Source: Pseudomonadota bacterium (GTDB lineage Bacteria; Pseudomonadota; Gammaproteobacteria; Xanthomonadales; Rhodanobacteraceae). Taken from it: a stretch of 39,977 bases of DNA. The notes below the pieces were generated by a model, which did not search any database, was not told the DNA's origin, and saw only the letters and a list, made by a program, of their open reading frames with translations. The stretch spans positions 1 through 39,977 of the forward strand of contig JAJYTR010000017.1 in assembly GCA_021792975.1 (NCBI GenBank). Direction: 5' to 3'. The position numbers and the translations under genes were made by a program. Within the stretch, counting starts at the first letter, position 1. Each line of letters opens with the position of its first letter. This document shows, in pieces, positions 24,615-33,851 of this stretch.

Positions 24615-24878
24615 GCGCGGCGGCGGGGCGACGCCTGCGGACGGATTCCGCGGCCGCCGCGCGATGCTGGGGCGGCCGGCGGGCGGCCTCGTCGCCGTTC
24701 CTGGTCCGTGGTTCGACCCGCCCCGGCTGTGCCGCCCGCAGGAACTTTGTTGCGCCGCAGCGTGTCCCAGGTACACGCGGCCGCCGGAGTCCCCACGTTG
24801 CCGCGGTGCGCGCCATGTCGCGTGGCGCGCCGACCCGGCGCGGCGCCGAGGGCGTCGCCGATTTCGAGGAGACCGTAC

Positions 24879-25631
24879 ATGCAAGCCCAGGACGTCGCCC
24901 GCCAGGCCTTTGCCATGCCGCTGGCGCATCCCGCCTATCCGCGCGGGCCGTACCGTTTCGTCCATCGCGAGTTCTTCGTCATCACCTACCGCACCGATCC
25001 GGCCCGGTTGCGCAAGCTGGTGCCCGCACCGCTGCAGCCGCTGGACGACACCGTCAAGTTCGAGTTCATCGCCATGCCGGATTCCACCGGTTTCGGCCGT
25101 TACCACGAGTCGGGCCAGGTGGTGCCGGTGACGTACAGGGGCAAGCCGGGCACCTACCAGATCGCCATGTTCCTCGACGACGAGGCGCCGCTGGCCGGCG
25201 GCCGCGAAATCTGGGGCTTTCCCAAGACCATGGGCCGGCCGACGTTGCGCGTGGAGAAGGACACGCTGCTCGGCACACTCGACTACGGTCCGGTGCGCGT
25301 GGCCACCGGCACCATGGGCTACAAGCACCGCACGCTCGATGTGGATGCGGTGCGCAAGAGTCTGGCGGTGCCCAACTACCTGCTGAAGATCATCCCGCAC
25401 GTCGACTGCACGCCGCGCGTGTGCGAGCTGGTCGAATACGACCTCGAGGATCTCGTCGTCCAAGGCGCCTGGAGCGGTCCGGCCGCGCTGGAGCTGCACG
25501 CGCACGCACTGGCGCCGGTGGCCGAACTGCCGGTGCTGGAAGTGGTTTCCGCCGTGCACCTGATGACCGACCTCACCCTGGGCCTGGGCCGCGTGGTGCA
25601 CGACTACCTGGCCCGGCCGCGCGGCAAATGA
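24879..25631 (+). CDS. adc: Acetoacetate decarboxylase
   Basis: A 250-residue cytoplasmic enzyme that converts acetoacetate to acetone and CO2. The Schiff-base lysine is Lys116 in [15 protein letters not shown], the family signature. The [10 protein letters not shown] and [17 protein letters not shown] segments also fit. The ATG at 24879 has GAGGA eight bases upstream and gives the normal length of about 245 residues. It follows a 264-base gap after pdxH in which I found no convincing promoter. The next genes are 3-hydroxybutyrate dehydrogenase (56 bases on) and a patatin, suggesting one unit handling ketone bodies or PHB products. Confidence 0.93.
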   Translation: MQAQDVARQAFAMPLAHPAYPRGPYRFVHREFFVITYRTDPARLRKLVPAPLQPLDDTVKFEFIAMPDSTGFGRYHESGQVVPVTYRGKPGTYQIAMFLDDEAPLAGGREIWGFPKTMGRPTLRVEKDTLLGTLDYGPVRVATGTMGYKHRTLDVDAVRKSLAVPNYLLKIIPHVDCTPRVCELVEYDLEDLVVQGAWSGPAALELHAHALAPVAELPVLEVVSAVHLMTDLTLGLGRVVHDYLARPRGK

Positions 25632-25687
25632 ACCCGCGCGCGACGCGCCGCGCGCGTCCTCCGCATCCCGCACAGGAGATCCTCCGC

Positions 25688-26479
25688 ATGAACATGCAGC
25701 TCAGCCTCAAGGACCAGGTCGCCCTGGTCACCGGCGCCGCCAGCGGCATCGGCAAGGAAATCGCCGAGACCTATGCGCGTGCCGGCGCCAGGGTGGCCAT
25801 CGCCGATCTCAACCCGGATGCCGCCAGGGCCACTGCTGCGGCCATCGCGCAGGCCGGCGGCAGCGCCATGGGCGTGGCCATGGACGTTACCAGCGAACAG
25901 CAGGTGAACGAGGGTTGCGCGGCGGTGGCCAAGGCCTACGGGCCGGTGGACATCCTGGTGTCCAACGCCGGTATCCAGATCGTCAATCCGATCGAGAAAT
26001 ACAGCTTCGCCGACTGGAAGAAGCTGCTGGCCATCCATCTCGACGGCGCCTTCCTCACCACCCGGGCGGTGCTGCCGGGCATGTACGCGCGCAAGTCCGG
26101 CGTGGTGATCTACATGGGTTCGGTGCATTCGCACGAAGCCTCCAAGCTGAAAAGCGCCTACGTCACCGCTAAGCACGGCCTGCTAGGCCTGGCGCGCGTG
26201 CTGGCCAAGGAGGGCGGCGACAGGGGCGTGCGCGCCAACGTGATCTGCCCCGGCTTCGTGCGCACGCCGCTGGTGGAAAAGCAGATCCCCGAGCAGGCGA
26301 AAGAACTGGGCATCAGCGAACAGGACGTGGTCAGGAACGTCATGCTCAAGGACACCGTCGACGGCGAGTTCACCACCACCGCCGACATCGCCAACCTGGC
26401 GCTGTTCCTCGCCGCTTTCCCGAGCAATGCGCTGACCGGCCAGTCGATCATCGCCAGCCACGGCTGGTACATGAACTGA
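25688..26479 (+). CDS. bdhA: 3-hydroxybutyrate dehydrogenase
   Basis: A 263-residue short-chain dehydrogenase that interconverts 3-hydroxybutyrate and acetoacetate with NAD. It has TGAASGIG (15-22), [29 protein letters not shown] with Tyr158 and Lys162, and [25 protein letters not shown], the last being typical of D-3-hydroxybutyrate dehydrogenases. AGGAG lies about nine bases before the ATG at 25688; an ATG two codons later is equally possible. Its product acetoacetate is the substrate of the preceding gene product, so adc and bdhA form a functional pair. Confidence 0.9.
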   Translation: MNMQLSLKDQVALVTGAASGIGKEIAETYARAGARVAIADLNPDAARATAAAIAQAGGSAMGVAMDVTSEQQVNEGCAAVAKAYGPVDILVSNAGIQIVNPIEKYSFADWKKLLAIHLDGAFLTTRAVLPGMYARKSGVVIYMGSVHSHEASKLKSAYVTAKHGLLGLARVLAKEGGDRGVRANVICPGFVRTPLVEKQIPEQAKELGISEQDVVRNVMLKDTVDGEFTTTADIANLALFLAAFPSNALTGQSIIASHGWYMN

Positions 26480-26499
26480 AGCCGCAGGTGGAGTCGACC

Positions 26500-27735
26500 A
26501 TGGCCAAGTCCACCGCCGGCAGTCGGCTACCCGGGCCGCGCGCCGCGGCGTCCGGCCGCCGGGCCGCGCGTGCCGCCGGCGCCGCGGTGCACGATGCGCC
26601 GGAGCGCCTGCACGCGCACCTCGCCGACTACGGCGAGATCGCGCTGGTGCTGCAGGGCGGCGGCGCGCTGGGCGCCTACCAGGGCGGCATCTACGAGGCG
26701 CTGGATGCCGCCGGCGTGCGCATCGACCGCATCGCCGGCATCTCCATCGGCGCCATCAACGCCGCGCTGATCGCCGGCAACCCGCCCGAGCGGCGGCTGC
26801 CGGCCCTGCGCGCGTTCTGGCGTCTGGTGACGCGGCAGCCGCTGCTGCCGCCCTCGCCCTGGGAACTGGTCGAGGACGTGCCGGAGTGGCCGGCGCCGCT
26901 GCGCGAGTGGCAGGGCCACGTGGAAGGCCTGCGTGCCCTCGCCGAAGGGCAACGCGGGTTTTTCCGGCCGCGTGCCGACCTGTTGCTGCGGGCACCGCGC
27001 TTCACCAGCTTCTACGACACCGAGCCGCTGCGCGGAACGCTGGAGAAACTGGTCGATTTCGACCTGCTCAACCGGGGTCCGGTGCGTCTGAGCGTGGCGG
27101 CGGTGGACGTGGAGAGCGGCAACTTCGAAGTCTTCGACAGCCGCGACACGCGCATCGGCCCCGAGCACATCATGGCCTCCGGCGCGCTGCCGCCGGGCTT
27201 TCCGCCGGTGCAGGTGGGCACGCGCTGGTACTGGGACGGCGGGCTGGTGTCCAACACCCCGCTGATGCAGGTGCTGGGCGGACACCCCAGGCAGCACACG
27301 CTGGTATTCCAGGTGGACCTGTGGAACGCGCGCGGCGCGCTGCCGGAGGATCTCGGCCAGGTACTGTCGCGGCAGAAGGACATCCAGTACTCCAGCCGCA
27401 CCCGCGCCATCACCGATCTGCTCGAACGTGCGCACCAGCAGCGCCACATCCTGCGCGAACTACTGGCGCGCATCCCGCCCGGCAAACGCGATGCACTGTG
27501 CGCGCAGGTGGCCGAGATGGCGCGGGACGAGCGCTACAACGTGGTGCATCTGATCTATCGCGACAAGGTCATGGACGGCCACGAGAAGGACTACCAGTTC
27601 GGCCGCCGCGCCATGTTGCGGCACTGGCGGACTGGCCTGGCCGACGCCCGCGTCACGCTGCAGCACGTCGACTGGTTTGCGTTGCCGGATGCCGCGCGGC
27701 CGTTCGTGACGCACGATCTGCACCGGCGCGATTGA
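26500..27735 (+). CDS. Patatin-like phospholipase with DUF3734-type tail
   Basis: A 411-residue serine hydrolase. After a basic, Ala-rich N-terminus (1-40) the patatin core starts at IALVLQGGGALGAYQGG (oxyanion loop), followed by GISIGAINAAL with Ser82 in GxSxG and YWDGGLVSNTPL with the dyad Asp246. The C-terminal part (HVVHLIYRD-like region, KDYQFGRRAMLRHW) matches the DUF3734 tail found in proteobacterial patatins. I chose ATG 26500 because GGAG lies six bases upstream; a GTG at 26488 is in frame. It follows bdhA by 20 bases. In several proteobacteria, as I recall, this patatin type accompanies bdhA and PHB genes, suggesting lipid or PHB-granule turnover (inference). The protein has no signal peptide. 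Confidence 0.88.
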   Translation: MAKSTAGSRLPGPRAAASGRRAARAAGAAVHDAPERLHAHLADYGEIALVLQGGGALGAYQGGIYEALDAAGVRIDRIAGISIGAINAALIAGNPPERRLPALRAFWRLVTRQPLLPPSPWELVEDVPEWPAPLREWQGHVEGLRALAEGQRGFFRPRADLLLRAPRFTSFYDTEPLRGTLEKLVDFDLLNRGPVRLSVAAVDVESGNFEVFDSRDTRIGPEHIMASGALPPGFPPVQVGTRWYWDGGLVSNTPLMQVLGGHPRQHTLVFQVDLWNARGALPEDLGQVLSRQKDIQYSSRTRAITDLLERAHQQRHILRELLARIPPGKRDALCAQVAEMARDERYNVVHLIYRDKVMDGHEKDYQFGRRAMLRHWRTGLADARVTLQHVDWFALPDAARPFVTHDLHRRD

Positions 27736-27796
27736 GCGCGTCTCGCGGCGTGCGACGGCGCGCGGCTATGCTGCGGGGGATCGCATGGAGTCCGCC

Positions 27797-29173
27797 ATGG
27801 CCAAGGCCAAGACCGCGTACGTCTGCAGCCAGTGCGGCGCCGAACACGCGCGCTGGCAGGGCCAGTGCGCGGCCTGCGGCGCCTGGGACACGCTGAGCGA
27901 GTTCGTGGTGGAGCCGGCCACGGCGGCGGGCAAACCGGCGCCCAAGCGCAGCGGTTATGCCGGGCAGACCAGCGCGCGTATCACGCCGCTGACCGAGGTG
28001 GCGCTGGAGATCGAGGCGCGCAGCCTGATCGGCATCGGCGAACTGGATCGCGTGCTGGGCGGCGGACTGGTGCAGGGCTCGGTGGTGCTGGTGGGCGGCG
28101 ACCCGGGCATCGGCAAATCCACGCTGCTGCTGCAGATGCTGGGCGCCCTCGGCGCGCGCCTGCGCGGGCTGTACGTCAGCGGCGAGGAATCGCTGGCGCA
28201 GATCGCCGCGCGCGCGCAGCGTCTGGGCCTGGCGCTGGAACCGCTGCAGGGGCTGGCCGAGACCTGCATCGAGCGCATCCTCGAGCACGCGCAGGCGGCG
28301 CGCCCGCAACTGCTGATCGTCGATTCGGTGCAGACGCTGTGGAGCGAGCAGCTCGGCGCCGCGCCCGGCTCCATCAGCCAGGTGCGCGAGACCGCCGCGC
28401 GGCTGGTGCGGTACGCCAAGGAAACCGCCACCAGCGTGTTCCTGGTAGGCCACGTGACCAAGGAAGGGGGCATCGCCGGTCCGCGCGTGCTGGAGCACAT
28501 GGTCGACGCGGTGCTGTATTTCGAGGGCGATGCCGGCAGCCGTTTCCGCGTGCTGCGCGCGTTCAAGAACCGCTTCGGCGCGGTCAACGAGCTGGGCGTG
28601 TTCGCCATGGGCGAGCGTGGCCTGCGCGAGGTGAGCAATCCTTCGGCGATCTTCCTCGGCGCGCACAGCGGGCCGACGCCGGGCAGCGCGGTGATGGCCA
28701 CGCGCGAGGGTACGCGCCCGCTGTTGGTCGAAGTGCAGGCGCTGGTCGACGCCTCGCCGCTGGCCAACCCGCGGCGCGTGGCGCTGGGCCTGGACGGCAG
28801 CCGCATGGCCATGCTGCTGGCGGTGCTGCACCGCCACGGCGGTGCCGCGGTGTACGACCAGGACGTGTTCGTCAACGTGGTCGGCGGCATCCGCGTGCAG
28901 GAGACCGCGGCCGATCTGCCGGTGCTGCTGGCCGTGTACTCCAGCTTCCGCGACCGCGCACTGCTCGGCAAGACCGTCGCCTTCGGCGAAGTGGGCCTGT
29001 CCGGCGAGTTGCGGCCGGTTCCCAACGGCGAGGAACGCCTGAAGGAAGCCGCCACGCACGGCTTCGCGCGCGCCATCGTGCCGCGCGCCAATGCGCCCAG
29101 GAAGGGCCATCATGGCGCGCTGGAAATCGTCGCCGCCGAGCGCCTCGATCAGGCTCTGGCCGCGTGTCTTTGA
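27797..29173 (+). CDS. radA: DNA repair protein RadA
   Basis: A 458-residue RecA-like branch-migration helicase used in recombinational repair. It has an N-terminal C4 zinc finger (Cys10, Cys13, Cys24, Cys27), Walker A in GGDPGIGKSTLL (100-111), the RadA-specific KNRFG motif at 257-261, and a C-terminal Lon-like domain containing GEVGLSGELRPV. All parts are in normal order and full length. I prefer ATG 27797 (GGAG six bases upstream; product starts MAKAKTAYVC) over the ATG at 27785. osmC-type gene follows after 19 bases. Confidence 0.96.
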   Translation: MAKAKTAYVCSQCGAEHARWQGQCAACGAWDTLSEFVVEPATAAGKPAPKRSGYAGQTSARITPLTEVALEIEARSLIGIGELDRVLGGGLVQGSVVLVGGDPGIGKSTLLLQMLGALGARLRGLYVSGEESLAQIAARAQRLGLALEPLQGLAETCIERILEHAQAARPQLLIVDSVQTLWSEQLGAAPGSISQVRETAARLVRYAKETATSVFLVGHVTKEGGIAGPRVLEHMVDAVLYFEGDAGSRFRVLRAFKNRFGAVNELGVFAMGERGLREVSNPSAIFLGAHSGPTPGSAVMATREGTRPLLVEVQALVDASPLANPRRVALGLDGSRMAMLLAVLHRHGGAAVYDQDVFVNVVGGIRVQETAADLPVLLAVYSSFRDRALLGKTVAFGEVGLSGELRPVPNGEERLKEAATHGFARAIVPRANAPRKGHHGALEIVAAERLDQALAACL

Positions 29174-29192
29174 ACCGTTCCGGAATGTCGCG

Positions 29193-29660
29193 ATGAGCAT
29201 CGACAGCGAGCTGCTGCTGCACCTGACCCAGGTCGGCGACTACGCCTTCCGCATCGAATTCGACGGTGCCGGTGTGCCGGCGCTGCTGGGCGACGAGCCG
29301 CCGCCGCTGGGGCAGGGCGCAGGACCCAATCCCTCGCGCCTGCTGCTGGCCGCGATCGGCAACTGCATGGGCGCCAGCCTGGTGTTCGCGCTGCGCAAGT
29401 TCAGGAACCGACCGGGGCCGCTCACGGTGCGCGTGCGCGCCACGCCCGCGCGCAACGCCGAGGGCCGCTGGCGCGTGCCGCATGTGGAGGTCGAACTGCG
29501 GCTGGCCGAATCCGCCGCCGGCCACCAGCAGCTCGAACGCATCCTCGGGCAGTTCGAGCAGTTCTGCGTGGTGACGCAGAGCGTGCGCGAGGGCATCGAG
29601 GTGAGCGCGCGCGTGATCGACGCCGAGGGCAGGCAGCTGCATCCCGTTCCGGGCGCCTGA
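29193..29660 (+). CDS. OsmC family peroxide-related protein
   Basis: A 155-residue OsmC-superfamily protein. Two redox cysteines are in the expected places: Cys58 in AAIGNCMGASLVFAL and Cys125 in FEQFCVVTQSVREGI. Family members reduce organic hydroperoxides, but this branch lacks assigned physiology. The ATG at 29193 has a weak GGAA upstream. It is only 19 bases after radA, so it may share its transcript. 160 bases follow to the glucan module. Confidence 0.85.
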   Translation: MSIDSELLLHLTQVGDYAFRIEFDGAGVPALLGDEPPPLGQGAGPNPSRLLLAAIGNCMGASLVFALRKFRNRPGPLTVRVRATPARNAEGRWRVPHVEVELRLAESAAGHQQLERILGQFEQFCVVTQSVREGIEVSARVIDAEGRQLHPVPGA

Positions 29661-29723
29661 TTCCGCCGCCGCCGCGCGCGGCGTCCGTGGTCGCGGCCCC
29701 ACGGTGCCGCACACGGGTCCCGA

Positions 29724-29737
29724 TGAATACGTATGCA
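29724..29737. promoter_or_regulatory. Candidate LacI-family operator upstream of the glucan operon
   Basis: TGAATACGTATGCA is a 14-base inverted repeat around a central CG with only one mismatched pair (six of seven pairs match). A CG-centred palindrome is the hallmark of LacI-family operators. It lies 84-97 bases before the amylase start, the only operon head in the window next to a LacI-type gene. A weak -10-like TACCAT occurs at 29765-29770. Assignment to the LacI protein encoded at 37588-38703 is inference. Confidence 0.5.
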
Positions 29738-29820
29738 CCCGCTGCAGACGGCGGCGCGGCGGCCTACCATCGACCGGTGCCGCCGCCACCACCGGCCCTA
29801 CCACGGGAGAGATGCCGATC

Positions 29821-31428
29821 ATGACGCCAAGACGTCCGCTGCGCAGCCTGCTGCCCGCACTGCTGCTGATGCCCCTGCTGCCGCTCGCCGCGCGCGCACA
29901 TACCGCCCCCGGCATCGGTGCACCGGCGCCCTCGGGCGTGTACTACGAGGTCTTCGTGCGTTCGTTTTACGACAGCAACGGTGACGGCATCGGCGATCTC
30001 GACGGCGTCACCGCCAAGCTTCCCTACCTCAAGAGCCTCGGCGTCAGCGGGCTGTGGCTGATGCCGATCTTCTCCTCGCCCAGCTATCACGGCTACGACA
30101 TCACCGATTACCGCGCCATCAATCCCCAGTACGGCACGATGGCCGACTTCGAACGCCTGGTGAAGGCCGCGCACACCGACGGCATCAAGGTGATCCTGGA
30201 CATGGTGATCAACCACACCAGCGACCGGAATCCATGGTTCGTCGCCGCGCAGAATCCGGCCAGCCCCTACCACGACTGGTACCTCTGGGCAGGACCGCAT
30301 ACCAACCTCGACGAGAAAAGCCCGTGGGGCGGCCCGGTGTGGCGCACGTCGGGCAAGCAGCATTACATGGGCATTTTCTGCGGGTGCATGCCCGATCTGA
30401 ACTACAACAATCCCGCCGTGCGCAACGAGATGATTTCGATCGGACGCTACTGGTTGCGCCAAGGCGCCGACGGCTTCCGGCTGGATGCCGCCAAGCACAT
30501 CTTCGACAAGCTCGAGCAGGACGACCACAGCATGGCGATCATGGACAAGGACGCGACGTGGTGGGACGAGTACCGGCGAGGCCTCGACAGCGTCGACCCG
30601 CACGCCTATCTGGTGGGCGAGGTGACGGGCAACCGCTACAGGCTGAACGCGCCTTTCGTGAAGCCGCTGAACGCGGTGTTCGATTTCCCGATGGCGGTGC
30701 GTTTGGTCAAGAGCGCCAGGAGCGGGCGCGATGACGGCATTGGCGATGCTCTGGTGCACATGCAGACCGTGTACCGGGCGGCCGCCGGGCACTACGTGAT
30801 GGACGCGCCGTTCCTGAGCAACCACGACCAGAACCGCGTCATGAGCGATCTGGGCGGCAACCTCGGCAAGATGAAGCTGGCTGCCGCCATGCTGATGACC
30901 CTGCCGGGCAACCCGTTCGTGTACTACGGCGAGGAGATCGGCATGCGCGGGGTGAAGCCCGACCCGCACATCCGTGAACCCATGCGCTGGAACCTCAGCC
31001 GCAGCGCGCGGGGCGAAACGACGTGGGAAACCTCGCCGGTACCGATGAGTCAGGATGTCTCGGTGCAGGCCGAGAACGGCAATCCGCACTCGCTGCTCAG
31101 CCGCTACCGCATGCTGATCCGCTGGCGCGAGACCATCGCGCCGCTGCGCGACGGTGTGGCCGGCGAATACGCCACCGGCAACCCGGTGTTGGCGGCGTGG
31201 CGACTGCAGGATGAATCCGGCCGCGTGCTGGTGGTACACAACCTCTCGGCGCGCGCGCAAAGCCTGCGGCTGCGGCCGGTGCGGGGCTATGCCTACGACG
31301 CACTGCTGCGCGCCAGCGAACCGGCCACGCGCCTCGAGGCCGGTGTGCTGCGGCTGCCCGCCTACGGCAGCGCCGTGCTGGAGGGGCGCGCCGGATCCGC
31401 AACGGCCGCCGCCATGGAGAACCGCTGA
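29821..31428 (+). CDS. Exported GH13 alpha-amylase-type glucanohydrolase
   Basis: Predicted 535 residues. Residues 1-26 form a signal peptide (RRPLRSLLPALLLMPLLPLA, AxA-like site near ARAHTA), so it acts in the periplasm or outside. The (beta/alpha)8 domain has the GH13 regions: DMVINHTSD, GFRLDAAKH with nucleophile Asp222, LVGEV with acid/base Glu267, and FLSNHDQNR with Asp336. NGDGIGDLDGV is a calcium-site-like loop common in oligosaccharide-active members. It hydrolyses alpha-1,4 or alpha-1,6 glucosidic bonds in starch-derived oligosaccharides; the exact subfamily is uncertain. I chose the ATG at 29821 since GGGAG is well spaced for it; an ATG at 29812 is too close to that site. Its stop overlaps the next ATG (TGATG), starting a tightly coupled operon. 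Confidence 0.9.
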   Translation: MTPRRPLRSLLPALLLMPLLPLAARAHTAPGIGAPAPSGVYYEVFVRSFYDSNGDGIGDLDGVTAKLPYLKSLGVSGLWLMPIFSSPSYHGYDITDYRAINPQYGTMADFERLVKAAHTDGIKVILDMVINHTSDRNPWFVAAQNPASPYHDWYLWAGPHTNLDEKSPWGGPVWRTSGKQHYMGIFCGCMPDLNYNNPAVRNEMISIGRYWLRQGADGFRLDAAKHIFDKLEQDDHSMAIMDKDATWWDEYRRGLDSVDPHAYLVGEVTGNRYRLNAPFVKPLNAVFDFPMAVRLVKSARSGRDDGIGDALVHMQTVYRAAAGHYVMDAPFLSNHDQNRVMSDLGGNLGKMKLAAAMLMTLPGNPFVYYGEEIGMRGVKPDPHIREPMRWNLSRSARGETTWETSPVPMSQDVSVQAENGNPHSLLSRYRMLIRWRETIAPLRDGVAGEYATGNPVLAAWRLQDESGRVLVVHNLSARAQSLRLRPVRGYAYDALLRASEPATRLEAGVLRLPAYGSAVLEGRAGSATAAAMENR

Positions 31429-33851
31429 TGCGCACCTTCACCACCGTTCTCCTCGCCGGCGCGCTGCTGGCGCTGACGACTGCGCTGCCGGCGCGGGCGC
31501 AGCCCGCGACAGCGGTGCGTTTCGCGCTGGTCAGCGCGCACCGCTACGGCTTCGATCTGCGCAGCCTGCGCGTGCCGACGTCCGCCGCCGCAGCGGGCAC
31601 GCCCGCCGCGAAGACCCCCTGGGGAACCGACGTGCTCAGCGTGCGCTGGTGCGCGCCCGGTGTCGTCGAACTGCACCTGCTGCCCGATGCCCACGCCGGC
31701 CCGGACACGCCGGTGCTCGACCCGCAGCGCATGCCCGCGCGCTACGCGCCGCAGGTGCGGCAGGACGCGCAGGGCGACATCACCCAGCGTTCGCCGGCGA
31801 TGCGCGTGCTGTGGCGCGCAGCGCGGCAGCAGCTGCGCATCGAGGATGCCGCCGGCAGGCCGCTGCTGACCGTGGACGGCGTCGGCCTGCTGGCGCGGGG
31901 ACGCATCGACCTGCGCGCAGCACCCGACGACGCGTTGTATGGCCTGGGCGGCTACAGCAAGTCCAGCGATTCGAGCGCGGGCATCCTGCGCACGGGTGCA
32001 TGGGCGGTGAAGGCCGGCGAGCAGGGCCACCCCGGCGCGCCGTGGCTGTGGAGCACGGCGGGCTGGGGCGTGCTGGTCGATACCCTCGGCGCCGACGTGT
32101 CCATCGACGACGGGCGCATCGCCTGGAGCAGCCTGTCCAAGCCGGACACGCACCTGTTCGTGCTGGCCGGTACGCCCGATGCGCTGTTCGCCGGCCTGCG
32201 CACGCTCAGCGGCGCGGCGCCGCTGTTCCCCAAGTGGTCGCTGGGCTTCATCAACAGCCAGTGGGGCATGGACCAGCGCGAGTTGCTGCACATCGTGCGC
32301 AAGTACCGCGCGCTGCAGATTCCGCTGGATGCCTTCGCGCTGGACTTCGACTGGAAGGCCTGGGGCCGCAATGACTACGGCGAATTCCGCTGGAATACGA
32401 AGAAATTCCCGGGCGGCCCCGACGGTTCGCTGAAAAAGCAGCTCGACCGGCTCGGTGTCCACCTGATCGGCATCATGAAGCCGCGCATCCACGTGGCGAC
32501 CATCGAAGGCGAGTACGCCAGTGCACACGATTTCTGGTTCCCCGGCCTCGCCGCCGAGCCCGACTACTTCTCGCACAAGCTGGTGCAGGATCTGGCCTTC
32601 GACAACCCGGCGGTGCGCGCCTGGTTCTTCAACCCGGCGCTGCGCCACAGTTTCGCCACCGGCATCGTCGGCTGGTGGAACGACGAGGCCGACACCACGC
32701 CCGACGACACCCAGTTCATGAACATGGAGCGCGCGCTGTACGACGGCCAGCGCAAGTATTTCCCCGACACGCGCGTGTTCTCGCTGAACCGCGACTTCTA
32801 CCTCGGCGCGCAGCGCTACGCCTACGCGCTGTGGTCGGGCGACATCGACACCGGTTTCTCCAGCATGGCGGCCCAGCGCGAGCGCATGCTGAGTGCCGTC
32901 AACGCCGGCGAGATGTGGTGGGGCATGGACGGCGGCGGCTTCAACGGCCATCCCAGCCCGGAAAACTACGCGCGCTGGATCGAGTTCGACGCGTTCTGCC
33001 CGATCTTCCGCGTGCACGGCACCTTCGACCAGCGCCGGCAGCCCTGGGTGTACGGGCCCAAGGCCGAGGCCGCCGCGGTGGCGGCCATACGCCTGCGCTA
33101 CCGGCTGCTGCCCTACATCTACAGTTACGCCTGGCAGGACCATCGGCGCGGGGTCGGTCCCGTGCGTCCGCTGGCGATGGCCTTCCCGGACGATGCCGCA
33201 TTGCGCAACGACATCGATGCCTGGATGTTCGGCGACGGACTGCTGGTGGCGCCGGTGATGCGGCAGGGCCAGACCGAGAAGACGCTCCGGCTGCCGCCGG
33301 GTACCTGGACCGACTGGAGCAGCGGCCGGATCTACGCCGGCGGGCGAACCATCACGCTCCCGGTGGACGCGAAGACCTGGGCCGACATCCCGCTGTTCAT
33401 CCGTGCCGGGGCCATCATCCCGATGCAGCCGGTGATGGAGTACGTGCACCAGAAGCCGGTGACGCAGATCACGGTCGAGGTGTTTCCCGCCGCCGCCCGC
33501 AGCGACTTCGACTACTACGACGATGACGGCGACAGCTACGCCTACGAGCACGGGGCCTACTTCGTGCAGCGCATCGGCACGCAGCGGCTGGGCGGTTCGG
33601 TGCGGCTGACGCTGTCGCCGCCGCAGGGCGGCTTCCGGCCGGCCCTGCGCACGTACCTGTTCGCCGTGCACGGCATCTCGGCACGGGCGCTGCGCAGTTC
33701 GGGCGATGCGTTGCCGCGGCGCGCCGGCCTGCGCGCGCTGGAAGCCGGCACCGCGCCGGGCTGGACCACCGGGCGCGACCGCTACGGCGCCGTCACCTAC
33801 ATCCGCCTGCCGGCCGGACAGGGCGAGCAACTGACGCTGGAGGCACCGTGA
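31428..33851 (+). CDS. Exported GH31 alpha-glucosidase
   Basis: Predicted 807 residues with a signal peptide (residues 1-24, ending LPARAQP). The GH31 catalytic domain has GFINSQWG at its start, LDAFALDFDWK, the nucleophile Asp419 in GWWNDEAD and the acid/base Asp472 in WSGDIDTGF. GEMWWGMDGGGF and RYRLLPYIYSY lie further on, and DYYDDDGDSYAYEHG fits the DUF5110 C-terminal beta domain. It releases glucose from the non-reducing ends of maltodextrins; alpha-xylosidase activity is possible since GH31 is diverse. Its start overlaps the amylase stop by one base and its stop overlaps the next ATG by one base. Confidence 0.92.
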   Translation: MRTFTTVLLAGALLALTTALPARAQPATAVRFALVSAHRYGFDLRSLRVPTSAAAAGTPAAKTPWGTDVLSVRWCAPGVVELHLLPDAHAGPDTPVLDPQRMPARYAPQVRQDAQGDITQRSPAMRVLWRAARQQLRIEDAAGRPLLTVDGVGLLARGRIDLRAAPDDALYGLGGYSKSSDSSAGILRTGAWAVKAGEQGHPGAPWLWSTAGWGVLVDTLGADVSIDDGRIAWSSLSKPDTHLFVLAGTPDALFAGLRTLSGAAPLFPKWSLGFINSQWGMDQRELLHIVRKYRALQIPLDAFALDFDWKAWGRNDYGEFRWNTKKFPGGPDGSLKKQLDRLGVHLIGIMKPRIHVATIEGEYASAHDFWFPGLAAEPDYFSHKLVQDLAFDNPAVRAWFFNPALRHSFATGIVGWWNDEADTTPDDTQFMNMERALYDGQRKYFPDTRVFSLNRDFYLGAQRYAYALWSGDIDTGFSSMAAQRERMLSAVNAGEMWWGMDGGGFNGHPSPENYARWIEFDAFCPIFRVHGTFDQRRQPWVYGPKAEAAAVAAIRLRYRLLPYIYSYAWQDHRRGVGPVRPLAMAFPDDAALRNDIDAWMFGDGLLVAPVMRQGQTEKTLRLPPGTWTDWSSGRIYAGGRTITLPVDAKTWADIPLFIRAGAIIPMQPVMEYVHQKPVTQITVEVFPAAARSDFDYYDDDGDSYAYEHGAYFVQRIGTQRLGGSVRLTLSPPQGGFRPALRTYLFAVHGISARALRSSGDALPRRAGLRALEAGTAPGWTTGRDRYGAVTYIRLPAGQGEQLTLEAP

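Noticed and set aside
24745-24760. Possible sigma-54 promoter (GGAACTTTGTTGC) before adc
   Set aside because: The GG and GC are nine bases apart instead of ten and the flanking consensus is absent; no enhancer-binding protein gene is near.
24615-24878. A gene in the gap between pdxH and adc
   Set aside because: Open frames there are only upstream extensions of adc or shadows, with no start site, ribosome site or motif.
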